Translations under genes and position numbers: made by a program
Notes under the pieces: model-generated
Databases searched by the model: none
What the model was told of the DNA's origin: nothing
The model's input: only the letters and a program-made list of their open reading frames with translations
Assembly: GCF_001189845.1 (NCBI RefSeq)
Contig: NZ_LFLZ01000061.1
Coordinates: 1-55,523 of the forward strand
DNA: 55,523 nt
Direction of reading: 5' to 3'
Origin: Bradyrhizobium tropiciagri
GTDB lineage: Bacteria; Pseudomonadota; Alphaproteobacteria; Rhizobiales; Xanthobacteraceae
Part shown: one piece after another, positions 27,385 to 37,346 of the stretch
Position numbering within the stretch: position 1 is the stretch's first letter
How the letters are laid out: each line of letters begins with the position of its first letter

Positions 27385-28362
27385 ATGCAACAAATCGCTC
27401 GCCCGGACCGCACGCTGGGTCTCGCCTGGAATACCGAGGATGTGCGGCCTGCCGAGCAGTTCGCCTACTATCGGGAGGCGATCTGCCAGGTGTTCATGAA
27501 GCTGACGCCCGAGCCAACGGACAGGTCCAGTTTTCCTGCACGGATTGAACGGATCGGGCTCGGCGCGGGCGCCATCAATCGCGTGACGTTTCCCGGTCAC
27601 CTGGTGCGCCGTTCGGCGAGCGACATCGCGGCCTCGAGCAGCAGCTGCTTCTACCTCAATCTGAAGCTGGCCGGGCATTGCCGGATCGACCAGGACGGAC
27701 GGGCTGTCGAACTGTCGCCGGGACAGGTCGGCATCTTCGACAGCGAGCGGCTGTTCGCGCTGCATCACAGTCAGGGGCCTTCGCTGCACGTCGCGTCCTT
27801 CTGGGTCCCGACGCAACTGCTGCGCGATCGCCTGCCGCCATCGTTCGAATTCAGGCCGGCGCGGGTGTCCGACGATCCGCTGGTCGGCCATCTCATCGTG
27901 GAGACCGCGCAGGCGCTCAATTCGGCGGCGCCCGGCATGCCGGAAGCGGAAAGCGCGCGGCTGTTCGGCGTGCTGCTCGACCTCGTGGCGCTGAGCCTGT
28001 CGCGTGATGGCCGGCGCGGCGCGGACCCGATGAGCCTGGTGGAGGCGACCTGGATCGCGCTGCGCCGCGCCGTGGAGAGTCGGTTGCGCGAACCGGGGCT
28101 CGGCGTTGCCGCCATCGCGGCTGCGATCGGAATCAGCGAGCGCTATGTCCACAAACTGTTCGAACGGGCCGGCACCACGTTCGCCAGCTATTTGATGGAC
28201 CGCCGCCTCGACGGCGCCGCGCGCGACCTGAGGGATCCGGCGATCGCTTGCCGCGCGATCGGGGACATCGCGTTCGACTGGGGCTTCTCCGATCTGTCGC
28301 ATTTCACCCGGCGGTTCCGGCATCGCTTCGGCTGCACGCCGCGCGACTGGCGCCGCGGCTGA
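27385..28362 (+). CDS. AraC-family regulator
   Basis: A 325-residue AraC regulator with an AraC_binding_2-like N-terminal domain (FAYYREAICQVFMKLTPEP) and a C-terminal double helix-turn-helix (IAAAIGISERYVHKLFERAGTTFASYLMD and IGDIAFDWGFSDLSHFTRRFRHRFGCTP). It is divergent from the hydrolase gene (160 bp) and 20 bases upstream of the maleylacetate reductase gene, so it likely regulates either or both. It is the second AraC regulator in the island. Confidence 0.9.
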   Translation: MQQIARPDRTLGLAWNTEDVRPAEQFAYYREAICQVFMKLTPEPTDRSSFPARIERIGLGAGAINRVTFPGHLVRRSASDIAASSSSCFYLNLKLAGHCRIDQDGRAVELSPGQVGIFDSERLFALHHSQGPSLHVASFWVPTQLLRDRLPPSFEFRPARVSDDPLVGHLIVETAQALNSAAPGMPEAESARLFGVLLDLVALSLSRDGRRGADPMSLVEATWIALRRAVESRLREPGLGVAAIAAAIGISERYVHKLFERAGTTFASYLMDRRLDGAARDLRDPAIACRAIGDIAFDWGFSDLSHFTRRFRHRFGCTPRDWRRG

Positions 28363-28382
28363 CCAACGTTTCGGAAATGCCC

Positions 28383-29450
28383 ATGGCACAGTCCTTCACC
28401 TATCAAGTCAGCCCGATGCGGGTGGTATTCGGGGTCGGCACGGTTGCCGCGCTGGCGGACGAGCTCGATCGGCTCGGCATCAGGCGCGCGCTGGTGCTGG
28501 CGAGCTGGCGGCAGCAGGCCGAGCTCGGCGATCTCGCCGCCCTGACCGGCGGCCGCATGGCCAGCGTTTTCGATGGCGCGGTTGTGCATACGCCGGTCGC
28601 AGTCACCGAACGCGCGATGCAGATAGTGCGCGAGCTCAAGCCCGACGGCGTGGTTGCGATCGGCGCGGGCGCGGCAACCGGATTGAGCAAGGCGATCGCG
28701 CTGCGCACCGACCTGCCGCAACTGGTCGTGCCCACCAGCTATGCCGGCTCCGAGATGACGCCGGTGCTCGGCGAGACCGTGGATGGCGTCAAGACCACGC
28801 AGTCCTCGCCGAAGATATTGCCGGAGGCCGTGATCTACGACGTCAATCTGACACTCTCGATGCCGGCGAAGTTCTCCGCGATCTCGGGCCTCAACGCGAT
28901 CGCGCATGCGGCCGAGGCGCTGTATGCGCGGGACGGTAATCCCATCACCTCGCTGATGGCGGAAGAGGCGATTGCGAAGCTCGCTTCATCGCTGCCTGAA
29001 GTGATCGCACGGCCGCGCGATCTCGATGCGCGCTCGGACGCGCTCTATGGCGCCTGGCTGTGCGCGGTCTGTCTCGGCACCGTCGGCATGGCGCTGCATC
29101 ACAAGCTCTGCCACACCGTCGGCGCGCTGTTCGACCTGCCGCACGCAGAGACCCATGCGGTGCTGCTGCCGCACACCATCGCCTACAACACGCCGGCGGC
29201 ACGAGATGCGATCGGCCGCGCCGCGCGGGCGCTAGGCGCATCTGATGCGGCCGATGGCCTGTTCGATCTGTCGGCAAGGCTCGGCGCGCCGCGCTCGCTC
29301 GCCGAGATCGGCATGCCCGAGGACGGCATCGCCAAGGCGGCCGCGCTTGCTACCAAAAATCCTTACTGGAATCCGCGGCCGATCGAGGAAGGCGGCATCC
29401 GCGACCTGCTCCGGCGTGCGTGGTCCGGCGCGCGGCCGCAGGCCGGGTAG
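28383..29450 (+). CDS. Maleylacetate reductase (iron alcohol dehydrogenase family)
   Basis: A 355-residue NAD(P)H-dependent reductase that converts maleylacetate to 3-oxoadipate at the end of (chloro)hydroxyquinol, chlorocatechol or resorcinol pathways. It shows the family opening (FTYQVSPMRVVFG), the NAD region with IGAGAATGLSKAIAL and PTSYAGSEMTP, and the metal-region pattern (GLNAIAHAAEALYA, then HHKLCHTVGALFDLPHAETHAVLLPHTIAYN). The ATG at 28383 has GGAA at a six-base distance; an ATG two codons earlier is possible. No ring-cleavage dioxygenase gene lies next to it, so the upstream steps must be encoded elsewhere or by the adjacent genes. Confidence 0.88.
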   Translation: MAQSFTYQVSPMRVVFGVGTVAALADELDRLGIRRALVLASWRQQAELGDLAALTGGRMASVFDGAVVHTPVAVTERAMQIVRELKPDGVVAIGAGAATGLSKAIALRTDLPQLVVPTSYAGSEMTPVLGETVDGVKTTQSSPKILPEAVIYDVNLTLSMPAKFSAISGLNAIAHAAEALYARDGNPITSLMAEEAIAKLASSLPEVIARPRDLDARSDALYGAWLCAVCLGTVGMALHHKLCHTVGALFDLPHAETHAVLLPHTIAYNTPAARDAIGRAARALGASDAADGLFDLSARLGAPRSLAEIGMPEDGIAKAAALATKNPYWNPRPIEEGGIRDLLRRAWSGARPQAG

Positions 29451-29451
29451 A

Positions 29452-30906
29452 TCACACCCCGATCGCGTTGCGCGCGATCACGTCGCGGTAGAACGCCGCG
29501 CTTAGCTTCGGCACGCGCGCCTGGGTCTCGAAATCCACGCGATAGAGGCCGAAGCGCTTCGCATAGCCGAAGATCCATTCGAAATTGTCCATCAGGCTCC
29601 ACAGGAAATAGCCGTGGACCGGGACGCCGTCGGCGCTCGCGCGCTGCAACTGGGCGAGGTAGTTGCGCAGGAACATGATGCGGTCGAGATCGTAGATCTG
29701 CCCGTCGGCATGCACCTTGTCCTCGCCGGAGGTGCCGTTCTCGCTGATATAGATGCTCTTGATGTTCCAGAGCTTGGCGGCAATCCGCGGCGCCCAGTAG
29801 ATCGTCTCCGGCGCGATCCGCAGCCAATCCGAATTCATATGCGGGAACGAGGCCGGCATCGGCAGCGGCTTCCACCCCGGCGCGCTGTCGGTGGCGAGGA
29901 CATAGCAGTGCGGCGCGTAGATGTTGAGCCCGACGAAATCGTTGGGCTGCGCGATGATCTTCAGATCCTCCGCGGTGAATTTGGGCGCGTCAGCGCCGGC
30001 ATATTTCAGGAAGGCCTCGGTGTACTTGCCTTCGAGGAGGACGCCGAGGAAGCCCGCATTGAGCTCGCGCGTCGCGATCTCGGTGGCGCGGATGTTCTCC
30101 GGCGTGTTGAACGCGGGCACGCAGGCGGTGATGTTCTCGGCCGGCCCGACCCGCGTGCCGGCGCGGCCCTTGGCGCGGATCGCCTGCACGGCGAGGCCAT
30201 GCGCCAGCGCGACGTGGTGGCGCGCCTGGTTCACCTCGGCCGGCGGCAGCTTGAGCCCGGGCGCGTCGACGCCGAGTGCATAGCCGAACGGGAGGAAACG
30301 TCCGACCTCGTTGAGGGTGAAGATGTTCTTGACCCGGTCGGTCAGCCGCTGCGCCACATAGCCGGCGTAGTCGCCGAATGCCTTCGAGGTGTCGCGCGAG
30401 CGCCAGCCGCCGGCCCGGTCCTGCAGCGCCTGCGGCAGGTCCCAATGATAGAGCGTGGCGTAGGGCTCGATGCCGTTCGCCAAGAGCTCGTCGACCAGGC
30501 GGTTGTAGAAGTCGAGGCCCTTCGGATTCGGTGCGCCGCTGCCATCGGGAAACACCCGCGGCCAGGCGATTGAAAATCGATACGCCTTGGCGCCGAGATC
30601 CTTGATGAGGCGGACGTCCTCCTTGTAGCGGTGGTAGTGCTCGTTGGCGCGATCGCCGGTCGAGCCGTCCTCGATCTTGCCCGATGTGTGGGTGAATGTG
30701 TCCCAGATCGACGGGCCGCGGCCGTCCTCATTGACCGCGCCCTCGACCTGGTAGGACGAGGTCGCGGTGCCCCAGACGAAGCCGGCGGGGAAGTTCGCGC
30801 CGTCCGGCTGCGGAGCGTGGTTCGCGGCCTGTGCAGGGGCCGACAGGCCGAGCGCCGAGAGGCCTGCAAGGCCCGCAAACTGCCGGCGCGAGAACTTACC
30901 GAACAT
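29452..30906 (-). CDS. Beta-glucosidase, GH1, Tat-type signal
   Basis: A 484-residue family 1 glycoside hydrolase with a twin-arginine signal (SRRQFAGLAG) and the GH1 opening (PAGFVWGTATSSYQVEGAVNEDGRGPSIWDTF). The acid/base Glu lies in TLNEVG near residue 199 (usually TLNEP, so the Pro is Val). The nucleophile Glu is in YISENG near 387. The substrate pocket end WSLMDNFEW is present. It should remove glucosyl or related units from oligosaccharides or glycosides in the periplasm. Export of GH1 enzymes is less common than cytoplasmic location. It is convergent with the maleylacetate reductase gene, one base apart. Confidence 0.92.
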   Translation of the reverse strand: MFGKFSRRQFAGLAGLSALGLSAPAQAANHAPQPDGANFPAGFVWGTATSSYQVEGAVNEDGRGPSIWDTFTHTSGKIEDGSTGDRANEHYHRYKEDVRLIKDLGAKAYRFSIAWPRVFPDGSGAPNPKGLDFYNRLVDELLANGIEPYATLYHWDLPQALQDRAGGWRSRDTSKAFGDYAGYVAQRLTDRVKNIFTLNEVGRFLPFGYALGVDAPGLKLPPAEVNQARHHVALAHGLAVQAIRAKGRAGTRVGPAENITACVPAFNTPENIRATEIATRELNAGFLGVLLEGKYTEAFLKYAGADAPKFTAEDLKIIAQPNDFVGLNIYAPHCYVLATDSAPGWKPLPMPASFPHMNSDWLRIAPETIYWAPRIAAKLWNIKSIYISENGTSGEDKVHADGQIYDLDRIMFLRNYLAQLQRASADGVPVHGYFLWSLMDNFEWIFGYAKRFGLYRVDFETQARVPKLSAAFYRDVIARNAIGV

Positions 30907-31148
30907 TCATTGTCTCCCGTCGACGGACGCCGCGGCTGGAATGCCAGCCGCAGGTTAACCTTCCAGCCCGCGGTTGAGCAACAAGGGCCGGGAGGCCGCA
31001 GCGCGGTGGCGAACGGCTCACCAAACAATGCGACCCGTTATGATGTCAATGTCGCGGAGTTGTCAGTTTTGTGGCGACATTTTCTCTACTAGATTGCCTG
31101 CTACGTCCTTCCGCAATGACATCCGAAAATCCCTGTGAGCCGCGCACA

Positions 31149-33815
31149 ATGAACAAGCCTGCCAGCGATGTCCGAGTTGCGGTGCTGCGTCGTCTTGCCA
31201 CGGCAATCTGCTTGTTGCTGACGATGGTCGCGGGCGCGCAGGCCGAGCAGACTTTTTCGTTCGACAGCACACCCGGAAAGCTGCCGAAGACGGTTGTCCC
31301 GTTGAGCTACGTGATCGAGCTGACGCCCGACTTCACCAGCCTCGCGTTGCCGGGTGTCGAGACCGTCGACATCGAGGTGCGCGAGGCCACCACGCAACTG
31401 ACGCTGAATGCGGTCAACACGACGTTCGCCGAGGCCACGATCGATGATGGTGCGCAGCGCGCGGAGGTGTCGGCCGACGCCACCGCGCAGACGGCGACGC
31501 TGACCTTTGCCAAGCCGCTCGCGGCGGGCCGCCACAAGCTCCGCATCGCCTTCACGGCGCAGATCAACAAATTCGGCACCGGGTTGTTCTCGGTCGATTA
31601 TCCGACCCCAAGCGGCATCAAGCGGCTGATCTCCAGCAAGCTGGAGCCGGCTGATGCGCGGCGGATCTTCCCGTGCTGGGACGAGCCGTCGTTCAAGGCG
31701 AGCTTTGCGCTGACTGTCGTGATCCCGCGCAATCTGCTCGCGGTCGGCAACATGCCTATCGCGAGCGAGCAGCCGGTCGCCGGCGAGCTGAAGAAGGTTG
31801 CGTTCGCGCCGACGCCGAAGATGTCGAGCTATCTGTTCGTGCTCACCGTCGGCGAGCTCGAGCGCGTGACCGCGGATGCCGGCGGCGTCACTGTCGGCGT
31901 GGTGACGACCGCGGGCAAGAGCGGGCAGGGCCGGTTCGCGCTGGATAGCGCAGTGAAACTGCTCGCCTATTACAACGATTATTTCGGCGTGAAATATCCG
32001 CTGCCGAAGCTCGATCTGATCGCCGTTCCCGGCGGGTTCGGCGGCGCGATGGAGAATTGGGGCGGCATCACCTTCTTCGAGAGCCGGCTGCTGTTCGACC
32101 CCGCGACCAACGCCGAGACCGCGCGGCGCGGCATCTTCGCCATCATCGCCCATGAGATGGCGCATATGTGGTTCGGGGATCTCGTCACGATGGCATGGTG
32201 GGATAATCTCTGGCTCAACGAGGGCTTTGCCAGCTGGATGGCGACCAAGGCCTCGGAGCAGTTCTATCCGCAATGGCAGAGCTGGCTGAACGGCTATGGC
32301 GCCAAGCAGTTCGCCATGACGCTCGATGCGCGCCGCACCTCGCATCCGGTGCAGCAGCCGATCGCCGATCACAGCGAGGCGGTCACCGCGTTCGACGCCA
32401 TCACCTACAACAAAGGTCAGGCGCTGATCCGGATGCTCGAGACCTATCTCGGCGAGCAGGCGTTCCGCGACGGCATCCGCAAATACATGGCCGCGCATGC
32501 CTACAGCAATTCCACCACGGCCGATCTCTGGCAGGCGCTCGAGACGTCCGGCGGCAAGCCGATCACCGGCATCGCCGCCTCCTTCACCGAACAGGACGGC
32601 GTGCCGCTGGTCGTGGCCGAGACGACCTGCGACGGCACCGCTCAGCGCCTGACCTTGCGGCAGGACCGTTTCGTGATCGCGCCGGCCAATGATCCGCTGC
32701 TGCCGGCGCACGACTGGCAGATCCCGGTCGCGGCCGGGCCGGCGCATGGCAAGCCGCTTGATGAGATCCTGCTGAAGGGCAGCGCCGATATGCCGGCCGG
32801 CGCCTGCGGCGATGCGATCAAGGTCAATCTCGGCGACGTCGGCTATTACAGGGTGGAATACGGCCTGAAGAACCGTGCGGCGCTGCTGAACGCATTCCCG
32901 CAAATGCAGGTCATTGACCGGCTCAATGTCGTCACCGACAGCTGGGCGCTGGTACAGGCGGGCCGTGCCGAGCCGCCGTCCTACCTCGCGCTGCTCGACG
33001 CGCTCGATGCCGGGGATCATCGCGCGGTGTGGGACCAGGTGATCTCGACATTCGCTACGCTCAACCGCCTGTCGCGTGACCGCAGCGAGCGGCCAGTGAT
33101 CCAGACCTATGCCCGGGCCAAGCTGCGCCCGGTGTTCGATCGGATCGGATGGGATGGCGGCGGCGCGGGTGACGATGACACCGCGCTGTTGCGCGCAAGC
33201 CTGATCTCGACGCTTGGCGACCTCGGTGACGCCGCCGTGGTGGCCGAGGCGAAGCGGCGCTTCGCGGCGTTCCTCGACGACCCCAGCTCGCTGCCGACCA
33301 CGCTGCGCGATGCGGTCACCCATGTCGTCGGCATCACGGCTGACCGGGCGACCTACGACAGGCTGCTGACGCTCGCGCGCAACAGCACGGCGACCAATGA
33401 ACGGCTGCGCTATTATTATGCCGCGGCCAGCGCCCGCGATGCCGGACTGGCGCGCGCGACGCTGGCGTTGACGCTGACCAATGAGCTGCCCGACACGATC
33501 GTGACGGGGATGATCAGTACCGTTGCGTCCGCAGGCGAGCAGCCGCAGCTTGCGTGGGATTTCGTCCAGGCTAATTTCGATACGCTGCTGGCCAGGCAGG
33601 GGCCGAACTTCCGCGACCAGTTCGTGCCGAACTTCATGACCAATTTCACCGATGAGGCCCATGCGGCGCAGCTCGCTACCTTCGCCCCGTCGCAATCGAC
33701 GACTGGGGGGCGGGTGATGGTGGCGCGATCCGTGCAGGCGATCGCAATCTCGGCCGATCTCGCCGCGCGCGTGCTGCCTACCGCCGACGCCTGGATCAGG
33801 GCGCATAAGCCATGA
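31149..33815 (+). CDS. M1-family aminopeptidase, exported
   Basis: An 888-residue zinc aminopeptidase. A signal peptide (LATAICLLLTMVAGAQAEQ) precedes the beta-sandwich domain. The exopeptidase motif GAMEN is near residue 300 (GGFGGAMENWGG). The zinc site HEMAH is at about 334-338 with the second Glu in NLWLNEGFASW 18 residues on. The C-terminal ERAP1-like helical domain follows (to the end). It removes N-terminal residues from peptides, here in the periplasm, and could feed peptide transporters. The ATG at 31149 is preferred over 31071 because it begins the signal peptide. It is divergent from the GH1 gene by 242 bases. Confidence 0.93.
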   Translation: MNKPASDVRVAVLRRLATAICLLLTMVAGAQAEQTFSFDSTPGKLPKTVVPLSYVIELTPDFTSLALPGVETVDIEVREATTQLTLNAVNTTFAEATIDDGAQRAEVSADATAQTATLTFAKPLAAGRHKLRIAFTAQINKFGTGLFSVDYPTPSGIKRLISSKLEPADARRIFPCWDEPSFKASFALTVVIPRNLLAVGNMPIASEQPVAGELKKVAFAPTPKMSSYLFVLTVGELERVTADAGGVTVGVVTTAGKSGQGRFALDSAVKLLAYYNDYFGVKYPLPKLDLIAVPGGFGGAMENWGGITFFESRLLFDPATNAETARRGIFAIIAHEMAHMWFGDLVTMAWWDNLWLNEGFASWMATKASEQFYPQWQSWLNGYGAKQFAMTLDARRTSHPVQQPIADHSEAVTAFDAITYNKGQALIRMLETYLGEQAFRDGIRKYMAAHAYSNSTTADLWQALETSGGKPITGIAASFTEQDGVPLVVAETTCDGTAQRLTLRQDRFVIAPANDPLLPAHDWQIPVAAGPAHGKPLDEILLKGSADMPAGACGDAIKVNLGDVGYYRVEYGLKNRAALLNAFPQMQVIDRLNVVTDSWALVQAGRAEPPSYLALLDALDAGDHRAVWDQVISTFATLNRLSRDRSERPVIQTYARAKLRPVFDRIGWDGGGAGDDDTALLRASLISTLGDLGDAAVVAEAKRRFAAFLDDPSSLPTTLRDAVTHVVGITADRATYDRLLTLARNSTATNERLRYYYAAASARDAGLARATLALTLTNELPDTIVTGMISTVASAGEQPQLAWDFVQANFDTLLARQGPNFRDQFVPNFMTNFTDEAHAAQLATFAPSQSTTGGRVMVARSVQAIAISADLAARVLPTADAWIRAHKP

Positions 33816-33893
33816 CATTGCGAGGGAGTTTCCGGCGGCGCGCGATGCGGCTATGCTGCGCGGGCGGCATGCAATCAACGATGCGAGGCTGAC

Positions 33894-35546
33894 ATGGTCA
33901 AAGGTTCCGATTTGCTGGTCGCGGCCCTCGAAAACGAGGGGGTGGAGCGGGTGTTCGGCGTTCCCGGCGAGGAGAATCTCGACGTCGTCGAGAGCCTGCG
34001 CAAATCCTCGATCAAGCTGATCGTGACCCGCCACGAGCAGGCCGCGGCGTTCATGGCCGCGACCTATGGCCGGCTGACCGGAAGGCCCGGCGTCTGCATC
34101 ACCACGCTCGGCCCGGGCGCGCTCAACTTGACCACCGGCGCGGCCTACGCGCTGCTCGGCGCGATGCCGATGGTGATGCTCACCGGCCAGAAGGGTATCC
34201 TGAGCAGCCGGCAGGCCAAGTTCCAGATCGTCGACATCGTCAACACCTTCCGGCCGCTGACCAAGCTGTCGCTGCAGATCGTCAGCGGTGCGACCATTCC
34301 GACACTGGTGCGCGACGCGTTCCGGATCGCGACCCAGGAGCGGCCGGGGCCGGTGCTGCTCGAACTGCCGGAGGACATCGCGGGTGAGGAGACCGAACCG
34401 GTCGAGCTGGTGCATCCGCATCCGATCGAAATTCCGATCGCGCACGCCGCCGCGCTCGATCGCGCCGCCGACATGATCCTCAAGGCGCAGCGCCCGCTGA
34501 TCATGCTTGGCGCGGCAGCATCGCGCCCGCGCTCAACCGCCGGGATCGGCGACTTCGTGCGACGCACGAAAATTCCGTTCTTCACCACCCAGATGGGCAA
34601 GGGCACGGTGTCCGGCGGCACCAACCAATACATGGGGACCGCCGCGCTGAGCGAGCGCGACTATGTGCATGAGGCGATCGACCGGGCGGACCTGATCATC
34701 GCGATCGGTCACGACACGATCGAGAAGCCGCCCTTCATCATGGGCCCGAAAGGGCCGCAGGTGATCCATGTCAGCTACATGCCGGCGAATGTCGAGCAGG
34801 TCTATTTCCCGCAATGCGAGGTGAGCGGCGATGTCGGCCCGAGTCTCGAACTGCTCGCCGATCGGGTCGAGGGCAAGTTGCCGCATGCCAGCGCGCTGCT
34901 CAGCCTGCGCGAGAGCATTCTGGCCAAGATCACCGATCGCGCCACCGAGGGCCGCTGGCCGCCGACGCCGCAGCGCATCGTGCACGACGTGCGGCAGGTG
35001 ATTCCCGAGGACGGCATCGTCGCGCTCGACAACGGCATGTACAAGATCTGGTTCGCGCGCAACTACCGCACGCTGCTGGCGAACTCGCTGCTGCTGGACA
35101 ACGCGCTCGCCACCATGGGCGCCGGCCTGCCGTCGGCGATGATGGCGGCGATGCTCTATCCGAAGAACCGGGTGCTCGCGGTCTGCGGCGACGGCGGCTT
35201 CATGATGAATTCGCAGGAGCTCGAGACTGCGGTCCGCCTCAAGCTCAATCTGGTGATCCTGATCCTGGAAGATTCCGCCTACGGCATGATCCGCTGGAAG
35301 CAGGCGGTCGACAACTTCCCCGATTTCGGCCTCACCTTCGGCAATCCGGATTTCGTCAAATACGCCGAGAGCTACGGCGCCAAGGGTTCGCGGATCGAGA
35401 GCACGGAGGCGATCGTGCCGACCCTGGAGCGGGCCTTCTCCGGCGGCGGCGTGCACCTCGTCGTGGTGCCGATCGACTATACCGAGAACAAGCGGGTGCT
35501 GGTCGACGAGCTGCGCGAAAAGGTGCAGCAGATCGACGTCGAATAG
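33894..35546 (+). CDS. Acetolactate synthase large-subunit-like ThDP enzyme
   Basis: A 550-residue thiamin diphosphate enzyme with the three family domains: an N-terminal pyrimidine-binding domain with the catalytic Glu in TRHEQAAAFMA near residue 48, a central domain, and a C-terminal diphosphate-binding domain with GDGGFMMNSQELETAVRLKLN near 432. It is IlvB/AlsS-like. No small regulatory subunit (IlvH) follows, so it may be a catabolic acetolactate synthase or another 2-oxoacid decarboxylase/ligase. Good Shine-Dalgarno (GAGG). It follows the aminopeptidase by 78 bases. Confidence 0.85.
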   Translation: MVKGSDLLVAALENEGVERVFGVPGEENLDVVESLRKSSIKLIVTRHEQAAAFMAATYGRLTGRPGVCITTLGPGALNLTTGAAYALLGAMPMVMLTGQKGILSSRQAKFQIVDIVNTFRPLTKLSLQIVSGATIPTLVRDAFRIATQERPGPVLLELPEDIAGEETEPVELVHPHPIEIPIAHAAALDRAADMILKAQRPLIMLGAAASRPRSTAGIGDFVRRTKIPFFTTQMGKGTVSGGTNQYMGTAALSERDYVHEAIDRADLIIAIGHDTIEKPPFIMGPKGPQVIHVSYMPANVEQVYFPQCEVSGDVGPSLELLADRVEGKLPHASALLSLRESILAKITDRATEGRWPPTPQRIVHDVRQVIPEDGIVALDNGMYKIWFARNYRTLLANSLLLDNALATMGAGLPSAMMAAMLYPKNRVLAVCGDGGFMMNSQELETAVRLKLNLVILILEDSAYGMIRWKQAVDNFPDFGLTFGNPDFVKYAESYGAKGSRIESTEAIVPTLERAFSGGGVHLVVVPIDYTENKRVLVDELREKVQQIDVE

Positions 35547-35683
35547 CGGATTGCCGCTGACGGCACGGAACGAAATGCCCTCGGCTTGATTGAACGTAAG
35601 CCGCCATGGTAGCACGCCAAGCGATCAAGCCTCGGCATCACTCGTTGTGCTGATGGCCGGCGATACCAGATCTGAGAGGTCAC

Positions 35684-37323
35684 GTGACTGCACCAAATCC
35701 TGCCGCCGGCAAACCCATCGATCCCTCAGCGCTCGCCAATGTGCCGCGATTGGTCACGGCCTATTTCGCCGGCAAGCCCGACGCCAGCGATCCCACCCAG
35801 CGGGTCGCGTTCGGCACATCGGGCCATCGCGGCTCGTCGCTGAAGAACTCCTTCAACGAAGATCACATCCTCGCCACGACGCAGGCGATCTGCGATTACC
35901 GGCGAGAGAACGGCCTCACCGGACCGCTGTTCATCGGCATCGACACCCATGCGCTGGCCGAGCCGGCGCTGGCGAGCGCGGTGGAAGTGTTCGCGGCGAA
36001 CGGCGTCGAGATCATGATCGACGCGCAGGGCGGCTACACCCCGACGCCGGTGATCTCGCACGCAATCCTGAGCTACAACAAGGGCCGTAGCAGCGGCCTT
36101 GCCGACGGTGTCGTCATCACCCCGTCACACAACCCGCCGGAGGACGGCGGCTATAAATATAACCCGCCGCATGGCGGCCCGGCCGACACCGACGTCACCG
36201 GCGTGGTCGAGAAGAACGCCAACCGCTATATCGAGGCCGGCCTCAAGGGCGTCGCGCGAATGCCGTATGATCGCGCGCGCAAGGCCGCGACCACGCATCT
36301 GCACGACTACATCACGCCGTATGTCTCCGATCTCGGCAACACCGTCGATCTGGCGCTGATCAAGTCCGCCGGCGTCAAGATCGGCATCGATCCGCTCGGC
36401 GGCGCGGCGGTGCATTACTGGCAGCCGATCATCGCGCGCTACGGCATCAACGCGTCAGTCGTCAACGAGGCGGTCGACCCGACCTTCCGCTTCATGACCG
36501 CGGATTGGGACGGCAAGGTCCGGATGGATTGCTCGTCGCCCTATGCGATGGCGAGCCTGATCGGGATGCGCGACCGGTTCGACGTCGCCTTTGCCAACGA
36601 CACCGACGCCGATCGTCACGGCATCGTGACGCGCTCGAACGGATTGATGAACCCGAACCACTTCCTTGCCACCGCGATCGCCTATCTGTTCGCGCACCGG
36701 CCGCAATGGAGCAAGGATGCTGCGATCGGCAAGACCATCGTGTCGAGCTCGATCATCGATCGCGTGGCGAAGAAGCTGGGTCGCAAGCTGGTCGAGACGC
36801 CGGTCGGCTTCAAATGGTTCGTCGACGGGCTCGGCAGCGGCGGCTTCGGCTTTGCCGGCGAGGAAAGCGCCGGCGCATCGTTCCTGAAGCGCGACGGCTC
36901 GGCCTGGACCACGGACAAGGACGGCATCATCCTCGGTCTGTTGGCGGCGGAGATCATCGCCAAGACCGGTCGCGATCCCAGTGAATTGTTCAAGGAGCTG
37001 ACCGCCGAGCTCGGCGTGCCCTATTACGAGCGCATCGATGTCGCGGCGACGCCGAAGCAGAAGAACGCGCTGAAGGCGCTCGGGCCCGACCAGCTCAACA
37101 TGACCGAGCTCGCCGGCGATCCGGTGCGCGCGGTCAGGACCAAGGCGCCGGGCAACGATCAGCCGTTCGGCGGCATCAAGGTCGAGAGCGACGCCGGCTG
37201 GTTCGCTGCACGTCCGTCCGGCACCGAGGATGTCTACAAGATCTACGCCGAAAGCTTCCGCGGGCCGGATCATCTGAAGCAGATCCAGGGCGACGCGCAG
37301 GCCGCGATCGCAAGGTATTCTGA
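35684..37323 (+). pseudogene. pgm: Phosphoglucomutase, apparent 3' frameshift
   Basis: This enzyme interconverts glucose 1- and 6-phosphate. The phosphoserine motif TPSHNP is near 146, the metal loop NDTDADRHG near 305, the sugar loop GEESAG near 390 and the phosphate loop RPSGTEDVYKIY near 508. As written, the frame runs to 37498 (604 residues), ending in an Arg-rich tail that overlaps the next gene by 152 bases. If one base was lost at about 37305 (ATCGCAAG from ATCGACAAG), the product ends AAIDKVF with TGA at 37321-37323. That gives 546 residues, the length of E. coli Pgm, and a normal 23-base gap to the epimerase gene. GTG start with GAGAGG upstream. Confidence 0.85.
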
Positions 37324-37346
37324 AGGCGCGAGGGCGGGCGGAATCC

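Noticed and set aside
31101..34445. 1114-codon minus-strand frame opposite the aminopeptidase and ThDP enzyme
   Set aside because: Very long but an antisense shadow typical of GC-rich DNA (Arg/Asp/His-rich, no motifs) spanning two clear plus-strand genes.
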